A DNA stretch of 64,000 nt, from contig JANQKV010000014.1 of the NCBI GenBank assembly GCA_028280945.1, positions 62,001 to 126,000 of the forward strand, given 5' to 3'. Within the stretch, counting starts at the first letter, position 1, and every line of letters starts with the position of its first letter. The stretch is from Opitutaceae bacterium. Lineage in GTDB: Bacteria > Verrucomicrobiota > Verrucomicrobiia > Opitutales > Opitutaceae. Both the position numbers and the translations under genes were made by a program. Shown one piece after another: positions 51,399 through 60,435 of this stretch. Below the pieces are notes generated by a model. That model ran no database searches and was not told where the DNA came from. It saw only the letters and a program-made list of their open reading frames with translations.

Positions 51399-54026
51399 TC
51401 ACTCGTCAACGTCGGGCGCCCCGGTTTCGACCGGCGTGGGTTCGCCCAATCTCCGCAATTGCGCATCCGCCCAATCCGCCTCCGGCAGTCCCCACTCCCG
51501 GATCATGGCATAAGCGCGCCGCGCTTCGTCCAGTTTTTCCTGCTGTTCCAGCAGCTCACCCAACTGCGCCAAAATTCGCGCCAACCAATAACGTCCCCGC
51601 GTGCCCAGATCCGCCGTTGATTCACTTTGCACCAAAAACTCATCCACGACCTGCCACCACGTTTCGGCCGCCCGATCCCATCTCCCCTGCCGGGCGAGCG
51701 CGTTGCCCTCCTTGAAACCCGCCTCGATGCGCAGCTCGGTCGGGGCGTTCGCGACATCGCGCAGTCGTTCGTAAATTGCCGCCGCACTGTCCTGCAACGA
51801 AGCGTCGGTCCCGGCCTGGGCCGCAAGTGAATCGGCCAAGGCCATCTGCACCGCCCACACATCCTCGTGCTGGGGAAAACTCCGGATCAATTCCTCGTAG
51901 ACCAGCCGGGCCGGCTCCCACAGTCCCATCTTGCGCAGCAGGTCCCCCTGCTTGAAGCGGGCGTAGAACACCAACGCACTCGTCGGGTAGTCCGACACCA
52001 ATTGCTCCACCTTGGTGATCGCTTCACGCAAAAACGCCTCCTCCCGCCGGTTCTCGGCCAACAGGGCCGATTGATACAACGCATACGGTGCGTACCTATT
52101 TTCTGGATACTCAAGGATCAACTCCGCCAGCAACTGCTGGGCCCTCACCAGCTGCCCCTGAGCCGCCTCGTCCGAAGCCTCGGCGATGTAGGAATACACC
52201 GCGGCATCCGAATCCGGGTACTCCTCCCGCAGGCCCTGCAAAACCGCCAGGGCCGCGTCGCGCTCCCCCATGGAAAAATTCGCCTCCGCCTCGACAAGGC
52301 GCAGGGACGAGGCCACTTCCTCCGCCAAATCAGGCGGCACGTCATCCAACTCCGCCAACAGTTCCGGGACCAGCTCCAACGTGCGCTGCGGCTCGCCGGC
52401 CTCCAACGCCAACCGTGCCTGCAACCACGCCATCCGCACGGCCAGCTCCGGCGGCAGGGCGTTGGTTTCCATGCGCTCGTCCATGACCCGATTGACCCGG
52501 GCGTAGGCTTCCGCATTGCGGCCCTCGGCCTGCAACTCGCGGGCCAGGTTCCATTCGGCCTGCCAGCGGTTTTCGACATCGAACCGCGCATCACCGGCCA
52601 ACAGGTCGATCCGGTTGGCGGCGGTAGTGAGCTGGCCGTCGCGCACGCGTGCCAGGACTTCCTGGAAAATCAACTCCCCTGGTTCAACCCCCGCCACGGG
52701 CTCATCCAATGCGGCGGCGTAAGCGTCCGCCGCGCTCCCGTAATCCCCGCCGCGAAAAAACGCCTCGGCCTGCAACACGCCCAACTCCGCCCTGATTGCC
52801 GCGTTACCGGCATCAAGTTCACGCCTCGCCTGCGCCGCGTATCCGGCCGCGGCCCGATACCGGCCATCTTCCCACGCGGCACTCACCAAAATTCCCAACG
52901 CCGCCGTGCGCAAATCCGAGGCGGGAAACCGCTCCAGCAAAGCCAGCGCATCGCGGGTGGCGTCATCCGCCGCTTCCGCCATTTGGGCGCGGAACAGGAT
53001 CAGATCCTGTTCAATGGGATGCCGCTCGGGTCCGCCCAGGAGAGCATTCAGCTGATCCCGCAACTGCGCGCGGGACACCTCGGTGGTGGCACTCTGGGCC
53101 AACATGCGCAAAGCGATCCGTTGCTTGGACCGGGCTTGCCCCTGCTCCAACAAACGCAGCAACGCGTTGCGGCCGATTCCCGAATCGGGCCCGGCAATCA
53201 ATCCGAGCAGGAGCCGCAAATCATCCCGCAGCATCCGCTCGGCCGACGGCAGGGTCAGCAGTTGGTTTTGCAGAAAGGTCACCGCCTCCTCCGACCGCCC
53301 GAGTGCCGCCAGAACCGCCGCGTAGCGCTTGGCGGCATCAAACCCCACGCGCTCCCCCGCATACTGCTCCATCCGCCGCCGCAGTTGCGCCAACTGGGCG
53401 TTGGTGGGTTCGGTTTCGCGCCATTGAGAAGTCAAATCGGCGAGTTCAAAACGCGCCCGTTGCAAGCTCGATGTGGCCGCCTCCATCGCGGCGGCAAACT
53501 GTTCGCGAGCTTCACGCAAATCAGCCCGCTCATCCGCCAGGATACCGGCCAAGTAGTGATACCAGGAGACCTCCGCCGCCGGGAGTTCCGCGGGCTCAAT
53601 TCCCTCCAGGGTGTCCTCGGCGTTTTCGAAATCGCCCTGACTGGCCTGCACCAAACCCCGTCGAAGTTGCGCGGCCGCAGAAGTGGACTCGGTCAGTTGG
53701 TCCAACACCGCTTGCGCTGCAACCGCATCGCCCATCTCCAACTGGGCCATTGCCAGCGCGAGCAGGCGTTGATCCTGTTCCACCGGATCCGTCGCCTGAG
53801 CCACCAACTCCTGCCAAAGCCCCACCGCCACCGAAGTGAAACCCAACTCCTGCGCCCGTCGGGCCACGCCTTCCTGGGCAATCGTTTCCCCCTGACCACT
53901 CGGCGGCAGCACCCCTCCCATCAGCGGCGCGGGATCCGCCGTCGGTTGGGCGATGAGGCTCCCTGCTAGAGCCACCATCATCACTGCGATTAACCCGCCT
54001 CGGCGTGCAAACATCCCCGCCAACAT
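51399..54026 (-). CDS. Large secreted tetratricopeptide-repeat protein
   Basis: About 875 residues. MLAGMFARRGGLIAVMMVALAGSLIAQ is a signal peptide; the rest is almost entirely helical with repeated TPR-type helix pairs (for example AQELGFTSVAVGLWQELVAQA, AAAGYAAQARRELDAGNAAIRAELG, RYWLARILAQLGELLEQQEKLDEARRAYAMI). Two ATGs, 54024-54026 and 54012-54014, are possible starts; the frame runs much further upstream but then overlaps sufE on the opposite strand. It heads the TPR-ExbB-ExbD-TonB-like operon, so it may be a periplasmic scaffold for that energy system, similar in layout to other TPR-Exb clusters. It ends ENVDE-like acidic (APDVDE). Confidence 0.8.
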   Translation of the reverse strand: MLAGMFARRGGLIAVMMVALAGSLIAQPTADPAPLMGGVLPPSGQGETIAQEGVARRAQELGFTSVAVGLWQELVAQATDPVEQDQRLLALAMAQLEMGDAVAAQAVLDQLTESTSAAAQLRRGLVQASQGDFENAEDTLEGIEPAELPAAEVSWYHYLAGILADERADLREAREQFAAAMEAATSSLQRARFELADLTSQWRETEPTNAQLAQLRRRMEQYAGERVGFDAAKRYAAVLAALGRSEEAVTFLQNQLLTLPSAERMLRDDLRLLLGLIAGPDSGIGRNALLRLLEQGQARSKQRIALRMLAQSATTEVSRAQLRDQLNALLGGPERHPIEQDLILFRAQMAEAADDATRDALALLERFPASDLRTAALGILVSAAWEDGRYRAAAGYAAQARRELDAGNAAIRAELGVLQAEAFFRGGDYGSAADAYAAALDEPVAGVEPGELIFQEVLARVRDGQLTTAANRIDLLAGDARFDVENRWQAEWNLARELQAEGRNAEAYARVNRVMDERMETNALPPELAVRMAWLQARLALEAGEPQRTLELVPELLAELDDVPPDLAEEVASSLRLVEAEANFSMGERDAALAVLQGLREEYPDSDAAVYSYIAEASDEAAQGQLVRAQQLLAELILEYPENRYAPYALYQSALLAENRREEAFLREAITKVEQLVSDYPTSALVFYARFKQGDLLRKMGLWEPARLVYEELIRSFPQHEDVWAVQMALADSLAAQAGTDASLQDSAAAIYERLRDVANAPTELRIEAGFKEGNALARQGRWDRAAETWWQVVDEFLVQSESTADLGTRGRYWLARILAQLGELLEQQEKLDEARRAYAMIREWGLPEADWADAQLRRLGEPTPVETGAPDVDE

Positions 54027-54140
54027 GCCGCCGCACCGTCGTCTGGCAAGTCCGGCGCTTGGCCCGGCACCGGCCGTGCGCCGTCGATCCCGCTTTGACG
54101 TCGTGCCCGCCCTGCGCGAAAGCTCGGAACCAATTCCGCC

Positions 54141-54551
54141 ATGACTGTTGCCGAAAACCAGCAAGCCATCCTCGACGACTACGCCTTCATCGAAAATCCC
54201 CAGGAGCGCCTTGGCGCCATCGTGGATTCCGTGCGCCACCTGCCCCATTTCGACGAGTCCGATCGCACCGCCGCCAACCATGTTCCCGGCTGCACATCCA
54301 AAGTTTGGATACAGGCAACCCGGACGGGCGACCGCTGGACGTTTCAATCCGACTGCGATTCGCCGCTGGTGCGGGCATTGGTGCACCTGCTCTGCCGCGC
54401 CTTCACCGGGGTTTCGACGATCGAAGCCGCCACCGCGCAAGTGACCGTGCTCGAGCAACTCGGAGTGACCCGGAACCTCACCCCGACCCGCCTCAACGGC
54501 CTCGCCGCCGTGCGCGAACGCATTGCGCAGCTTGCCACCGGAGCGGTCTAA
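54141..54551 (+). CDS. sufE: Cysteine desulfuration protein SufE
   Basis: 136 residues. SufE takes the persulfide from the cysteine desulfurase SufS and passes it to the Fe-S scaffold. The acceptor Cys51 is in HVPGCTSKVWI, the signature of the family, and WTFQSDCDSPLVRALVHLLCRAFTG follows, matching the second half. Length is normal. The ATG at 54141 is 127 bp from the divergent TPR gene; no other suf gene is adjacent. Confidence 0.95.
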   Translation: MTVAENQQAILDDYAFIENPQERLGAIVDSVRHLPHFDESDRTAANHVPGCTSKVWIQATRTGDRWTFQSDCDSPLVRALVHLLCRAFTGVSTIEAATAQVTVLEQLGVTRNLTPTRLNGLAAVRERIAQLATGAV

Positions 54552-54655
54552 TCCCCGTCGCCTCCCTACAAACGAAGTCGCATCCTGTAACGGTTTGCCG
54601 CTCGCAACTCAGCACTCAATCGCCCAGCTTGGTCGCCCCTTCATCCCCTTCAACT

Positions 54656-55261
54656 ATGTCTGGTTCCCTGATCACTCTTCTCGTCCTCGCTGTCCTTGCC
54701 GTCATGATCGTTTTGTGGGCAGTGGGGATCTACAACGGACTCGTCAAACTCCGCAACCGCTTCAAAAACGCGTTCGCCCAAATCGACGTCCAACTCAAGC
54801 GACGTTACGACCTGATTCCCAACCTGGTCGAAACAGCCAAGGGCTACCTGAAGCACGAAAGTGAAACCCTTGAGGCCGTGATCAAGGCGCGCAACATCGC
54901 CGCCGCTGCCGCCGAAGCCGCCGCCGCCAATCCCGCGCTGGCGAGCAATCTCCAGAACCTTGGCGCCGCCGAAACCGGCCTGGCCGGCGCCCTCTCCCGC
55001 TTGATGGTCGTCTCCGAACAATACCCGGACCTCAAGGCCAATGAGAACATGGCCCAGCTCACGGAGGAACTCACGTCCACCGAGAACAAAATCGCCTTCG
55101 CCCGGCAGGCCTACAACGACTCCGTCATGACCTACAATACCCGCCGCGAGGTGTTCCCCGCCGTCGTCGTCGCGGGCGCCATGGGCTTCGCTCCCGCAGA
55201 GTTGTTCAAGGTCGAGGACCCTACGGAACGCAACGCCCCGAAGGTCGATTTTTCTTCGTAA
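54656..55261 (+). CDS. LemA family protein
   Basis: 201 residues. One N-terminal transmembrane helix (about 3-25) then a long helical bundle with RNRFKNAFAQIDVQLKRRYDLIPNLVETAKGYLKHESETLEAVIKARN, the LemA signature (QI(D/N)VQLKRRYDLIPNLV). The C-terminal half includes NYPDLKA-like EQYPDLKANENMAQLTEELTSTENKIAFARQAYNDSVMTYNT. It starts at ATG 54656 following TCATCCCC..., and ends at 55261. It sits immediately upstream of the M48 protease, the pairing known for LemA-HtpX-like proteins, with 70 bp between. Confidence 0.94.
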   Translation: MSGSLITLLVLAVLAVMIVLWAVGIYNGLVKLRNRFKNAFAQIDVQLKRRYDLIPNLVETAKGYLKHESETLEAVIKARNIAAAAAEAAAANPALASNLQNLGAAETGLAGALSRLMVVSEQYPDLKANENMAQLTEELTSTENKIAFARQAYNDSVMTYNTRREVFPAVVVAGAMGFAPAELFKVEDPTERNAPKVDFSS

Positions 55262-55331
55262 AACCGACTGGTCAGCCCGCCACGGTTTCCTCGATCCCAG
55301 CGGGACCCCCGCCACCCAACGCACCCGCCTC

Positions 55332-57311
55332 GTGGACTTCTTCGAAGCTCAGGCCGTCGCCAAAAAACGAACGGGCTACCTCGTCGTATTGTTTGTACTG
55401 GCCGTCATTGGCACGATCATCGCGAGCTACGGCGCGGCATTGGCAGTGCAGGCGTTGATGCGGCATCAAGACATGCTCGATGCGCATGGCGGCAGCCAGC
55501 TCGACCTCCTGTGGCAACCGCACCTCTTCAGCATCGTGACCGGGGTAATCGTGACCATCGTTACGCTGGCTTCCTTCTCCAAATGGATCTCATTTCGCCG
55601 CGGAGGCTCGGTCGTCGCCAAGATGCTCGGAGGACGCCGGATCAACGCAGACACCACGGACCTCGCCGAACGCCAGCTCCTCAATGTCGTGGAGGAAATG
55701 GCCATTGCCTCCGGCACGCCGGTGCCGACCACGTTCGTGCTGGCCGAAGACGAATCCATCAACGCCTTTGCCGCGGGCCTCACCACCCACGACGCCGTGG
55801 TGGCCGTCACCCAAGGCACGCTGGACTGCCTCAACCGCGACGAGCTGCAGGCAGTGGTTGGCCACGAATTCAGCCATATTCTCAACGGCGACATGCGCCT
55901 CAACTTCCGCATCGCCTCCGTTTTGTTTGGCATCCTCGTGATCGGTCTCGCCGGCCGGGCCATGTTCAGTCCGTTTCGCCGCGTTCGGATGATTTCAACA
56001 AGCCGCAGCCGCGGGAGCGGCAAAAAAGGAGGGGGTGGCGGAATCATCCTCGTTTACCTCGCCATCGCCGCGGCGCTCACGGCGATCGGCTACATTGGCT
56101 ATTTTTTCGGCCGCCTGGTGCAGGCCGCCGTCTCCCGTCAGCGCGAGTTTCTGGCCGATGCGTCGGCGGTGCAGTTCACCCGCAATCCAATCGGTCTAGC
56201 CGGTGCGCTGAAGAAAATCGGCGGCCAGTCCATGTCGCCCGAGATCGCGTCGCCGAAAGCCGGTCAAATCAACCACTGTTTCTTCTCCCAAACCTTCGTG
56301 GCAAAGTTTGGCGGCAGCTTCGCCACCCACCCGCCGTTGCCGGAAAGAATCCGGGCGATTGAGCCTCAATTCGACGGCAAGTTCATCAGCCCGGAACCCA
56401 AGTCACCCGCTGCAGAAAAGCCGTCGACCACCTCACCTGAATCCGCCTCCCCGCCCCCGATTCCGCCCATTTTGACCGGCGGGAAAATACCCATCGAACC
56501 CACGGCCTTGCTCGCAACCGTCGGTGTGTTGAGCGCGGATGGCACCGATCATGCCCAGCAGTTGCTGAGCCGCCTCGGCGAACCACTGCGCAAGGCCGCC
56601 CGCGATCCCGTCGAGGCGGAGCCGTTGGTTTACGCGTTGTTGCTCGATGCCCAGGAAACCGCCCGCGCCACCCAGCTGTCAAAAATCCCCGCGGGACGGC
56701 GGGAGGCCGCTGAAAGCTACTTCGAGAAGATCAAGGATCACCCGGTTGAAGTGCGGGTTCCGCTGGCTCAACTCGCGCTGGTTGGGCTGCGTGAGCTGGA
56801 GGTGCCGGTCCAACAACAACTGATCGAAACCATGCGGCAATTGGCGGCGTCCGACTCGACGATCACGCCGTTTGAATACGCCCTGCAGCGGATCGTTCGC
56901 CACGACCTGCAGGCCGCCGGGCGACCTTCCACCCAGGGAGGCATGCAGATTCACTCCTTCGGCGCGTTGTCCCGTCCGATTTCGGTGCTCCTCTCGGCCC
57001 TGGCCCATGCCGGCACGACGGATGGCGAAGATGCCACCCGTGCCTTTGAAGCCGGTCGGCCGGAGTTGCCCCTGCTCAAACCCGAAGAGTATCGGTTTTT
57101 CAGCGAGGACCAGATTGATCTCTCCCAACTCGACCAAGCACTCGACCGCCTGGGACGCGCCGCGCCGCCCATCAAAAAACGGGTCGTGGCCGCGGCCTGC
57201 GCCGTCATCGTGCGCGATGAAATGGTAACGTCCTACGAGATCGAACTGCTGCGCGCCGCCTGCGCTACCCTCGACGTGCCCATGCCACCCGTGCCACCGC
57301 CGACTGCCTGA
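55332..57311 (+). CDS. M48 family (HtpX-like) membrane metalloprotease with C-terminal extension
   Basis: 659 residues, starting at GTG 55332. Membrane segments lie near 15-42, 62-85, 192-213 and 235-260. The zinc site is HEFSH (178-182) preceded by VAVTQGTLDCLNRDELQAVVG, and the third ligand is the Glu in QREFLADASAVQFT near 268. Beyond about residue 330 is an extra region of about 320 residues, with a Pro/Ser-rich linker followed by a helical domain, that ordinary HtpX lacks. M48 proteases degrade misfolded membrane proteins; with LemA upstream they form a known envelope stress pair. It is 19 bp before tatD. Confidence 0.93.
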   Translation: MDFFEAQAVAKKRTGYLVVLFVLAVIGTIIASYGAALAVQALMRHQDMLDAHGGSQLDLLWQPHLFSIVTGVIVTIVTLASFSKWISFRRGGSVVAKMLGGRRINADTTDLAERQLLNVVEEMAIASGTPVPTTFVLAEDESINAFAAGLTTHDAVVAVTQGTLDCLNRDELQAVVGHEFSHILNGDMRLNFRIASVLFGILVIGLAGRAMFSPFRRVRMISTSRSRGSGKKGGGGGIILVYLAIAAALTAIGYIGYFFGRLVQAAVSRQREFLADASAVQFTRNPIGLAGALKKIGGQSMSPEIASPKAGQINHCFFSQTFVAKFGGSFATHPPLPERIRAIEPQFDGKFISPEPKSPAAEKPSTTSPESASPPPIPPILTGGKIPIEPTALLATVGVLSADGTDHAQQLLSRLGEPLRKAARDPVEAEPLVYALLLDAQETARATQLSKIPAGRREAAESYFEKIKDHPVEVRVPLAQLALVGLRELEVPVQQQLIETMRQLAASDSTITPFEYALQRIVRHDLQAAGRPSTQGGMQIHSFGALSRPISVLLSALAHAGTTDGEDATRAFEAGRPELPLLKPEEYRFFSEDQIDLSQLDQALDRLGRAAPPIKKRVVAAACAVIVRDEMVTSYEIELLRAACATLDVPMPPVPPPTA

Positions 57312-57330
57312 CGCACCCCTGCGCACCATC

Positions 57331-58176
57331 ATGCTCTACGACGCCCATTGCCATTACCAGTTTGAGGAGCTCACGCCGTATTGGGACAAAATCGCGACAG
57401 AGCTGGAGCAAATCCACCTCGGTGGCGCGATCGTCAACGGCACCCATCCCGATCAGGACTGGAGCACCGTCAACACCCTGGCGGCTCGCCACGATTGGGT
57501 GATTCCCAGCTTCGGCATCCACCCCTGGGATGTCGCCACCCGGCCCGTCGACTGGCAGGAGCGTTTCATCGCCCGCATGGAGGCAAGTCCCCGCGCCTTG
57601 GTCGGCGAAATCGGCCTCGACCGGTGGATTCTCGAACCTGCCCGCGCCAACGAGCCGGAAATGGCGGACCTGAAGGTGGCGGGCATTGAGGAACAACAGG
57701 ACGTGTTTGCATGGCAACTTCGCTGGGCCGCCGAACACAACCGATTTGCCTCGATCCATGTGCTGCGGGCTTGGGGACCGTTACTGGAGGTGCTGAAAGA
57801 CACGCCGGTGCCCCAAGTCGGATTTCTCCTCCACGCCTATGGCGGCTCACCCGAAATGGTGCCTCGGTTTGTCGAGATGGGGGCCTACTTCTCCTTCAGC
57901 ACCGGCCACATCGACCCGCGGAAGACCCGCCAACGCAAGTCCTTCCAAACCGTCCCGCTCGACCGACTGCTCGTCGAAACCGACGCCCCCGCGATGGCCC
58001 CGCCCCATCCTCGCCACCCCTGGCCCGGTTCACCCGACGACGACATGACCAATCATCCGGCCAATCTCGCCCAGGCCTACGCAGATCTTGCGCACCTGCG
58101 GGACATGGCACCCGCGGTCCTGGAGGAGAAGGTGGCGGCAAACTTCGTCCGGGCGACTGCGAATATTTTGCCATAG
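57331..58176 (+). CDS. TatD-family metal-dependent hydrolase
   Basis: 281 residues with the TIM-barrel amidohydrolase pattern: DAHCHYQF at the start (the HxH metal ligands at 6 and 8), GIHPWD near 70, GEIGLDRW near 92 (metal Glu), HVLRAW and HAYGGS (the third and fourth histidines) and LLVETDAPAM near 212, the metal Asp. TatD-like enzymes act as DNases or deoxyribonuclease-type quality-control hydrolases. It starts at ATG 57331, 19 bp after the M48 gene. A decayed copy of its last 56 codons occurs at 62050-62217. Confidence 0.92.
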   Translation: MLYDAHCHYQFEELTPYWDKIATELEQIHLGGAIVNGTHPDQDWSTVNTLAARHDWVIPSFGIHPWDVATRPVDWQERFIARMEASPRALVGEIGLDRWILEPARANEPEMADLKVAGIEEQQDVFAWQLRWAAEHNRFASIHVLRAWGPLLEVLKDTPVPQVGFLLHAYGGSPEMVPRFVEMGAYFSFSTGHIDPRKTRQRKSFQTVPLDRLLVETDAPAMAPPHPRHPWPGSPDDDMTNHPANLAQAYADLAHLRDMAPAVLEEKVAANFVRATANILP

Positions 58177-58416
58177 TTTCGCCAGAGGGGTTTCGAGCCT
58201 TGGTTGGTCAGAATGGATCCGGGCATTTTTAGTCTGCGGTTACGTGTGCCCACGCATCGTGATCGGCGACTCAACGTCTTCGGTCGCCCCACCCTAGCCA
58301 TCGAAACCGAAGGCGAACACGTTGTGTAAGACGGTGCCATCGCTACCTCCGTCACCGGCAAACGCGCTGTTAATTTCACCTCCGGCCAAGGCATCGTTTA
58401 CGGCCTCGAGCAATAT
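58009..58416 (+). repeat. Imperfect direct repeat A (tatD end plus a piece of the oxidoreductase gene)
   Basis: The last 168 bp of tatD (58009-58176) plus about 85 bp after it match 62050-62300. After a jump, 58270-58416 matches 62514-62660. The pieces lie in the same order and orientation, so the two loci are one duplicated segment, with about 210 bp lost in this copy between them. In this copy tatD is whole and the oxidoreductase fragment is dead. Confidence 0.9.
58270..58416 (+). pseudogene. Dead 49-codon fragment of the pyruvate:ferredoxin-type oxidoreductase gene
   Basis: Read in one frame, it gives LNVFGRPTLAIETEGEH, then V-V-stop, then DGAIATSVTGKR and VNFTSGQGIVYGLEQY. It aligns with residues 57-105 of the oxidoreductase gene beginning at 62346, with 43 of 49 positions identical by my count. 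A TAA stop replaces a Gln codon, and the gene's first 56 codons are missing. The sequence then changes to unrelated DNA at 58417, which is the left edge of the inserted segment. It cannot make a working protein. Confidence 0.92.
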
Positions 58417-58525
58417 GCAGAACGGAAGGCATATGCCGTGACCTGTTAACTTTGTGACCTGCCCGGCGCACCACAACCGCAGCTCCGCAAAAAGACTAAA
58501 AATGTCTGTCACGTTTTCTCCGCCC

Positions 58526-60343
58526 ATGACGACTGCCAGCATGCACCTTCAGCCTATTCTCCTCACCATCGCGTCTGCCACGATCGCTCTGACCGCTTCG
58601 GCCGCTGATTCGTCACTACTCGCTCCAACAAACTGGCCGGCCGCCGAACGCATACGGGCCGAGCAGCGGGAGGTTTCCGCCTGGACCCCGGGCGAAACCC
58701 GTCGAATCGAGTCTGCCGGCGGTATTGTCGCGGCCACGGTCTCACCCATCGCCGTTCAAGCCGGCAGACAGGCCTTGGCTCAAGGTGGCACCGCTGCCGA
58801 TGCCGCGGCAGTCACGGCGCTGACCCAGATCACCACGCAGTTCGGCTCCGTGGTATCCTACGCCGGTATCTTCACCATGCTGTACTACGATGCTGCGGAA
58901 GAGCGCGTCTTTTCGCTCGACGCCGGCTTCAACAGCTACCGGGCAGAACTCGATCCGCTGACCATTCCAACCGCCGATCTCGGTGCTCTCGCATTCGGCC
59001 GCGAAGCCACCGCCACCGCGGGGCTGGGCCGCACGACACTCACGCCTGGATTCATTGCGGGCGTCGAGGCCCTGCATGGCTGCTTCGGTAAACTGGAGTG
59101 GGCCGATCTCTTCACCCCTGCCATCTGGTACTGCGAAAACGGAATCGAGGTTTCGCCCACCCTGTTCGGTTTCTTCGAAATGCGCAAAGCGCGCTTCGCC
59201 CGCACCGAAGAAGGCCGAGATTTCCTCGCCCAAGGTGAACATGAAACGCCCCAAATCGGCGATCGCTTCGTGCAGTCCGATCTTGCCAAGACACTTCGCT
59301 CCGTCGCCACGCAGGGAGCGGCCTACATGTATGAAGGAGCGTGGGCCCAGGAGTTTGTCCGTCTGGTGCAGCGCGATGGTGGCAAAGTCACCTTGGGAGA
59401 TCTTGCCGCCTATGAACCCATTTGGAGCGAACCTTATCGGGCCGAGGTCTTCGGCCACACCGTCCACGTCAACGGTCCGCCGCACCATGGCGCCTTCTCC
59501 CTGCTTGCCGGGCTCGGTGTCGCGGAGGCGCGAGCCCTCGGCGATCGCTCACCGTATTGGGAAAACCCGGACAGTTTTCTCGACCTCACGCGTATCAGCC
59601 AACTACTGCTCACGGCGCCGGTCGCCGGTCCCGATCTCGCCACCCTTCTCGCGGAGAATGACCTGTCGCCGACACCGGATACCTTCCTCTCCTCCCGGTT
59701 CGCGGACATTGTTGCCCCGGCTCTGGAGGACCTGCTTCCGCTCACCATCGACCACGCCCCCAAGCATTCCAACGCCATCGTCGTGGTCGACCGCGACGGC
59801 AACATCGCTGTGGTCACCCACACGATCAATGCAGTCGTTTGGGGCTCCACGGGCATTGTGGTCGGAGGTATTCCCCTGCCGGATGCCGCCGGATTCCAGC
59901 AACCCGTGCTCGCCGCGATCGAACCCGGAAGCCGGGTGCCACATCAGATTTTGGATACGATTGTCCTGCGGGAGGGTGACCCCGTGCTGGCCACCGCCAG
60001 CATCGGCGCCTCACTGCTGCCAAAGACCCTGCGCATTGTGCTCGGTCGCCTCGGGATGAAGCGACCGCTCGCGGATATCCTGGCCGCGCCTGCCGTGCTG
60101 GTCAGTTTTCCGGACGTCGCAGCCGTGAATGCACCACCTCCCGTCCTTGTGCCCGAAGGCGCCTACTCCGCCGACTTCACGGAGCGATTGGACGAGGCCG
60201 GGGTCACGTGGGTGCCCACCCCGGCCGCAACCGCCGCCGCTCAGCGCGGCACCGTGGCAGCAATCGCTCTCGATCCGACCAGCGGCCGGCGCGTAGCCGT
60301 CGAAGAACCAAGCGTAATGGTTTTTGCCGCCGAACAGGAGTAA
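58526..60343 (+). CDS. Gamma-glutamyltransferase-family protein with Ser in place of the catalytic Thr
   Basis: 605 residues. It begins with a signal-peptide-like segment (MTTASMHLQPILLTIASATIALTASAA). It shows GGIVAATVSPIAVQAGRQALAQGGTAADAAAV and the middle block of GGTs, then HSNAIVVVDRDGNIAVVTHTIN and GSTGIVVGGIPLPD. In E. coli-type enzymes the N-terminal nucleophile of the small subunit is the first Thr of TTHxSVVDxDG; aligned by the VVD motif, this protein has Ser415 (APKHS|NAI). A Ser nucleophile is compatible with the N-terminal-nucleophile fold, but activity is uncertain. ATGs at 58502 and 58541 are other starts. It lies in the segment between direct repeats and ends one base into the next possible start. 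Confidence 0.82.
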   Translation: MTTASMHLQPILLTIASATIALTASAADSSLLAPTNWPAAERIRAEQREVSAWTPGETRRIESAGGIVAATVSPIAVQAGRQALAQGGTAADAAAVTALTQITTQFGSVVSYAGIFTMLYYDAAEERVFSLDAGFNSYRAELDPLTIPTADLGALAFGREATATAGLGRTTLTPGFIAGVEALHGCFGKLEWADLFTPAIWYCENGIEVSPTLFGFFEMRKARFARTEEGRDFLAQGEHETPQIGDRFVQSDLAKTLRSVATQGAAYMYEGAWAQEFVRLVQRDGGKVTLGDLAAYEPIWSEPYRAEVFGHTVHVNGPPHHGAFSLLAGLGVAEARALGDRSPYWENPDSFLDLTRISQLLLTAPVAGPDLATLLAENDLSPTPDTFLSSRFADIVAPALEDLLPLTIDHAPKHSNAIVVVDRDGNIAVVTHTINAVVWGSTGIVVGGIPLPDAAGFQQPVLAAIEPGSRVPHQILDTIVLREGDPVLATASIGASLLPKTLRIVLGRLGMKRPLADILAAPAVLVSFPDVAAVNAPPPVLVPEGAYSADFTERLDEAGVTWVPTPAATAAAQRGTVAAIALDPTSGRRVAVEEPSVMVFAAEQE

Positions 60344-60435
60344 TGGCCATGATGCTCTCCCATATTCCCCTGCCCGTTTCCCGCCGACCGAATGAGTCCG
60401 CCAACCTCCCGCCAATCCCGCGTTCGCTCCACGCC

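Noticed and set aside
51399..54458. The frame of the TPR protein extends upstream to 54458 (1019 residues)
   Set aside because: The extra part lies antisense to sufE and has no TPR or signal-peptide character; the start near 54026 gives a clean signal peptide.
54005..55261. Long plus-strand frame from 54005 including lemA
   Set aside because: The first part is a shifted frame of sufE; only the 54656-55261 part has LemA sequence.
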